Shown here in pieces: positions 62,110 to 64,000 of a DNA stretch of 64,000 bases. The DNA is from Methylomonas sp. Lineage in GTDB: Bacteria; Pseudomonadota; Gammaproteobacteria; Methylococcales; Methylomonadaceae. The notes below the pieces were generated by a model. That model saw nothing but the letters and a program-made list of their open reading frames with translations, was not told where the DNA came from and ran no database searches. Position 1 is the stretch's first letter, and each line of letters opens with the position of its first letter. The position numbers and the translations under genes were made by a program. The stretch is from NCBI RefSeq assembly GCF_023228165.1, contig NZ_JALOBS010000003.1:196324-260323 (forward strand), written 5' to 3'.

Positions 62110-62903
62110 ACTTCCTCATCCCACAACATGGGAAACGCTTTACGCACCCGGTCAATATCTGCCTGATCCACGTTTTTGCCGCGTAAGGTCAGCAACAGGG
62201 AATATAAATCCTGGGTGCTGACTTTGAAGGTTTGTTTGGGGGTGGCTTTTATCGAAACCGATAGACGCTTTAAGGTGGCTTGAAACGGTAACGGTTTCGC
62301 CACGGGCTGAACCGGTTTAGTCAGTTCGTTTTCGATAATCTCTTTTTCGTTACCCGGCGGGGCTTGGAGTGCTTTGCGCAGGATTTCTCGGGCTCTGGCC
62401 CAGGACAGTTCACCACTCGCTAATTTTTCACGCATGGGTTCGGTGGTTAAAGGCGCATAGCGAATAATGTCTTCGATCCAACTGATGCTTTTATCAAAAA
62501 ACTCGGCAATACGCTCTTTGGGCCAGTTGGCGTTGTTCAGATAAATTACGGTCTGAAAATAATCGGTGATTCGAGTGTCGACGCGATCTGAATTCAGTTT
62601 CAGGTTGAGGGCTTTTATTTCATCCGGATCACCGGTTACGATCCGGACATCGACTCGGTCGAAATAGCCGGGATTTGCACGCCGAATGCCCTGAATGGCC
62701 TCCATGCGATGAAAGCCACCAACCAGGTAATATTCCTTGCTGTTTCGCTCCCACACCACCAAAGGCTCAAACAAGCCATTGGAGACGATGTCTTTTTCCA
62801 GATGAGCTACTTTGGCCTGATCCAGATCGCGGTGATTGGTCAGGGTGTGATGATATTGGATTTGGTCTATCGGTAAATATTCGTAGCGCTTGGTCGCCAA
62901 CAT
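62106..62903 (-). CDS. ParB-like nuclease-domain protein
   Basis: 265 residues. The ParB/sulfiredoxin-type domain has LPIDQIQYHHTLTNHRDLDQ, EKDIVSNGLFEPLVVWER and YYLVGGFHRMEAIQGI (GxHRxxA box). A helix-turn-helix-like segment follows (ERIAEFFDKSISWIEDIIRYAPL). A Pro/Lys linker leads to a C-terminal domain. No ParA is present, so it is more likely an island-encoded DNA-binding regulator or a ParB-type protein of the element. The 3' end overlaps the IHF-like gene by four bases. Confidence 0.82.
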   Translation of the reverse strand: MLATKRYEYLPIDQIQYHHTLTNHRDLDQAKVAHLEKDIVSNGLFEPLVVWERNSKEYYLVGGFHRMEAIQGIRRANPGYFDRVDVRIVTGDPDEIKALNLKLNSDRVDTRITDYFQTVIYLNNANWPKERIAEFFDKSISWIEDIIRYAPLTTEPMREKLASGELSWARAREILRKALQAPPGNEKEIIENELTKPVQPVAKPLPFQATLKRLSVSIKATPKQTFKVSTQDLYSLLLTLRGKNVDQADIDRVRKAFPMLWDEEV

Positions 62904-62975
62904 AACGTCACCTCATCAGGGAATAAAAGGTTTATGTGGGTGTTAATCTCAAACCCCATTCAATTGTGCGATCGA

Positions 62976-63170
62976 CTACTTTACTTGATCCGAATCATCG
63001 GTCAACCCAAGATTCACGCAAGCCGCATGCAGATATTGACTAGCTTCTGCCAGCAAATGCATAGCCTGCTTCTGCCGCTGATCGGTTGGGGGTGACTCTA
63101 ACCACTCCAGTAAAAGCTGTTGGGCTTTGTCTCTAAGGTTCTTGATGTCGGCTGTCAGGTTTTCGTTCAT
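62976..63170 (-). CDS. Small helical protein, unknown (64 aa)
   Basis: The chain opens NENLTADIKNLRDKAQQLLL and continues EWLESPPTDQRQKQAMHLLAEA; it is predicted to be two helices. I do not recognise it. It is upstream of the ParB-like gene on the same strand with a 72-bp gap, so it may belong to the same unit. Confidence 0.45.
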   Translation of the reverse strand: MNENLTADIKNLRDKAQQLLLEWLESPPTDQRQKQAMHLLAEASQYLHAACVNLGLTDDSDQVK

Positions 63171-63275
63171 ATGGGTCGGTCATGATCAATGGGGGGTTTG
63201 CATGCTGCAAAAATATCGAGTAACACCTTAAGACGCTGATTCTACCGAAGACAATGCCGGTTTGATCAGGTATTT

Positions 63276-64000
63276 TTAAGGAAAATACAGCCAGATTAAA
63301 AAGACAATCCCCAAGGGATCGTGTAAGCCATTTCGATTACTGATACATAAACGATATTTTTGCCATAAAACCTCGAATTTCGACCTTAACGGGGGGCAAA
63401 CCGGCATCAACAACGGGCGTTCTTCGGCAAAGCAGTCAGCGATAGTCCGTGACGGCTGATAGGGATGCAGGCGGGAGGACAACTTCTGGCAACGTCTGGC
63501 CAGCCAAGCGTTGAGTTCGGCGAAGTCAGCAAAACTCGGTGTCGGCGTGAACAGCCATTCGCTGATATTGCCAACCTGATTTTCCACCTGGCCTTTTTCC
63601 CAACCCGATTCCGGCGTGCACGCCACCGGCTCAAACAAATAATGGTTGGCCAAGGTCAAAAAGCGGCGATTAAAGCGGCGCTCCTCTTGTGTCCTGTGGG
63701 AATGCCCACGAAAATCGCATCCACCACGGTTTTCAGATCGTCGTAGACCATCCGTTTCGGTACGCCTCCGAAGAAAGCAAAGGCTCGATTATGGGCATCC
63801 AACACCATTTCCTGGGTTTCCCGTGGATAGGCGGCCACGAACATCTGCCGGCTATAACTCAGCCGAAAATGGGCGACTTTCACCACCTGTTCCACGCCGG
63901 CGATGACGACCCTTTCATGACTCCAGTCGAATTGGCAGGTCTCGCCCGCCGGAAACAACAGCGGCACGAATGCTTGTTTAATCGCCGGACTCGCAGAACG
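63276..64000 (-). pseudogene. istA: IS21-family transposase IstA, frameshifted and truncated
   Basis: The N-terminal part of the visible frame has TCQFDWSHERVVIAG and FFGGVPKRMVYDDLKTVVDAIFVG, the DDE region of IstA; the other frame continues RRFNRRFLTLANHYLFEPVAC and GWEKGQVENQVGNISEWLF. A single base is missing between VDAIFVG and RRFNRRF, near 63688. The C-terminus after LMPVCPPLRSKFEVLW is foreign to IstA, so the 3' end is lost and no istB follows. The 5' end is cut by the window. It is an inactive IS remnant. Confidence 0.85.

Larger units (their letters stand above)
51748..64000. mobile_element. Putative genomic island, left end (continues past the window)
   Basis: The left border is set by the displaced tRNA-Thr 3' fragment. 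Everything to its right is accessory: hipB and a broken hipA, SNF2/SWIM, an efflux-protein remnant, broken toxin-antitoxin genes, IHF-like and ParB-like genes, and an IS21 remnant. No integrase lies in the window. For a minus-strand tRNA the intact copy and the integrase would be expected at the other, right-hand end. Confidence 0.5.

Noticed and set aside
63656..63700. Programmed frameshift in istA
   Set aside because: IstA is normally one frame, no slippery heptamer was seen and the C-terminus is also lost, so decay is the better explanation.
1..64000. CRISPR array
   Set aside because: No regularly spaced direct repeats were seen; the only repeats are the four REP-type elements, which are hairpins in irregular positions.

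Overview
The window reads as a chromosomal segment of a gammaproteobacterium. It carries a System II cytochrome c maturation block (ResB/CcsA) with DsbA and a di-haem cytochrome c4, aerobic HemF, a full-length PolA, late cobalamin genes, several diguanylate cyclases and copper-handling enzymes. This gene mix, and the style of several membrane proteins, fit a Methylococcales-type methanotroph such as Methylomonas or a relative. That placement is inference from gene content; no diagnostic methane-oxidation gene lies in the window.

Layout. Bases 1-10133 hold the tail of a short-chain dehydrogenase, a small exported helical protein, a nucleoside-phosphorylase-like protein, a UPF0182 membrane protein, two convergent multicopper oxidases sharing a perfect terminator hairpin, and a membrane GH17 enzyme. 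Bases 10348-23768 hold a stand-alone M41-like peptidase, two tandem GGDEF paralogues, the block cytochrome c4-resB-ccsA-dsbA, engB, and the run polA-HDOD-MBL. Bases 23975-29830 form a REP-rich zone: four copies of an approximately 92-bp bipartite element, each hairpin footed by GTAG, next to a REP-associated tyrosine transposase. Two small ORFs each sit between a pair of these elements, and hemF and a Fic-like/zeta-toxin fusion lie inside the zone.

Bases 30218-44653 hold an ABC-F protein, a universal stress protein, and two cobalamin clusters (cobU-cobT and cobS-bluB-cobQ) separated by a Cus-type copper/silver RND efflux operon and a TM2 protein. Bases 44678-51597 hold a very large hybrid sensor/diguanylate cyclase, a TPR lipoprotein-like protein, an AT-rich RlmN-like radical SAM enzyme and MtfA.

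At 51748-51792 the minus strand carries the 3' half of a tRNA-Thr(CGU), without its 5' half and with a mutated T-loop. From there to the right end the content becomes accessory: a hipB/hipA locus with an in-frame amber codon, an SNF2 helicase with a SWIM partner, an efflux-protein fragment, a VOC protein, a broken ParE-type toxin-antitoxin pair, an IHF-like/ParB-like pair and a frameshifted IS21 istA. I read this as the left end of a genomic island integrated at tRNA-Thr(CGU), with the intact tRNA and integrase expected to the right of the window.

The points I would follow up first are the REP/RAYT family with its bracketed ORFs, the tRNA-fragment island boundary, the degenerate-Fic/zeta fusion, the interrupted HipA and the second, AT-rich RlmN.
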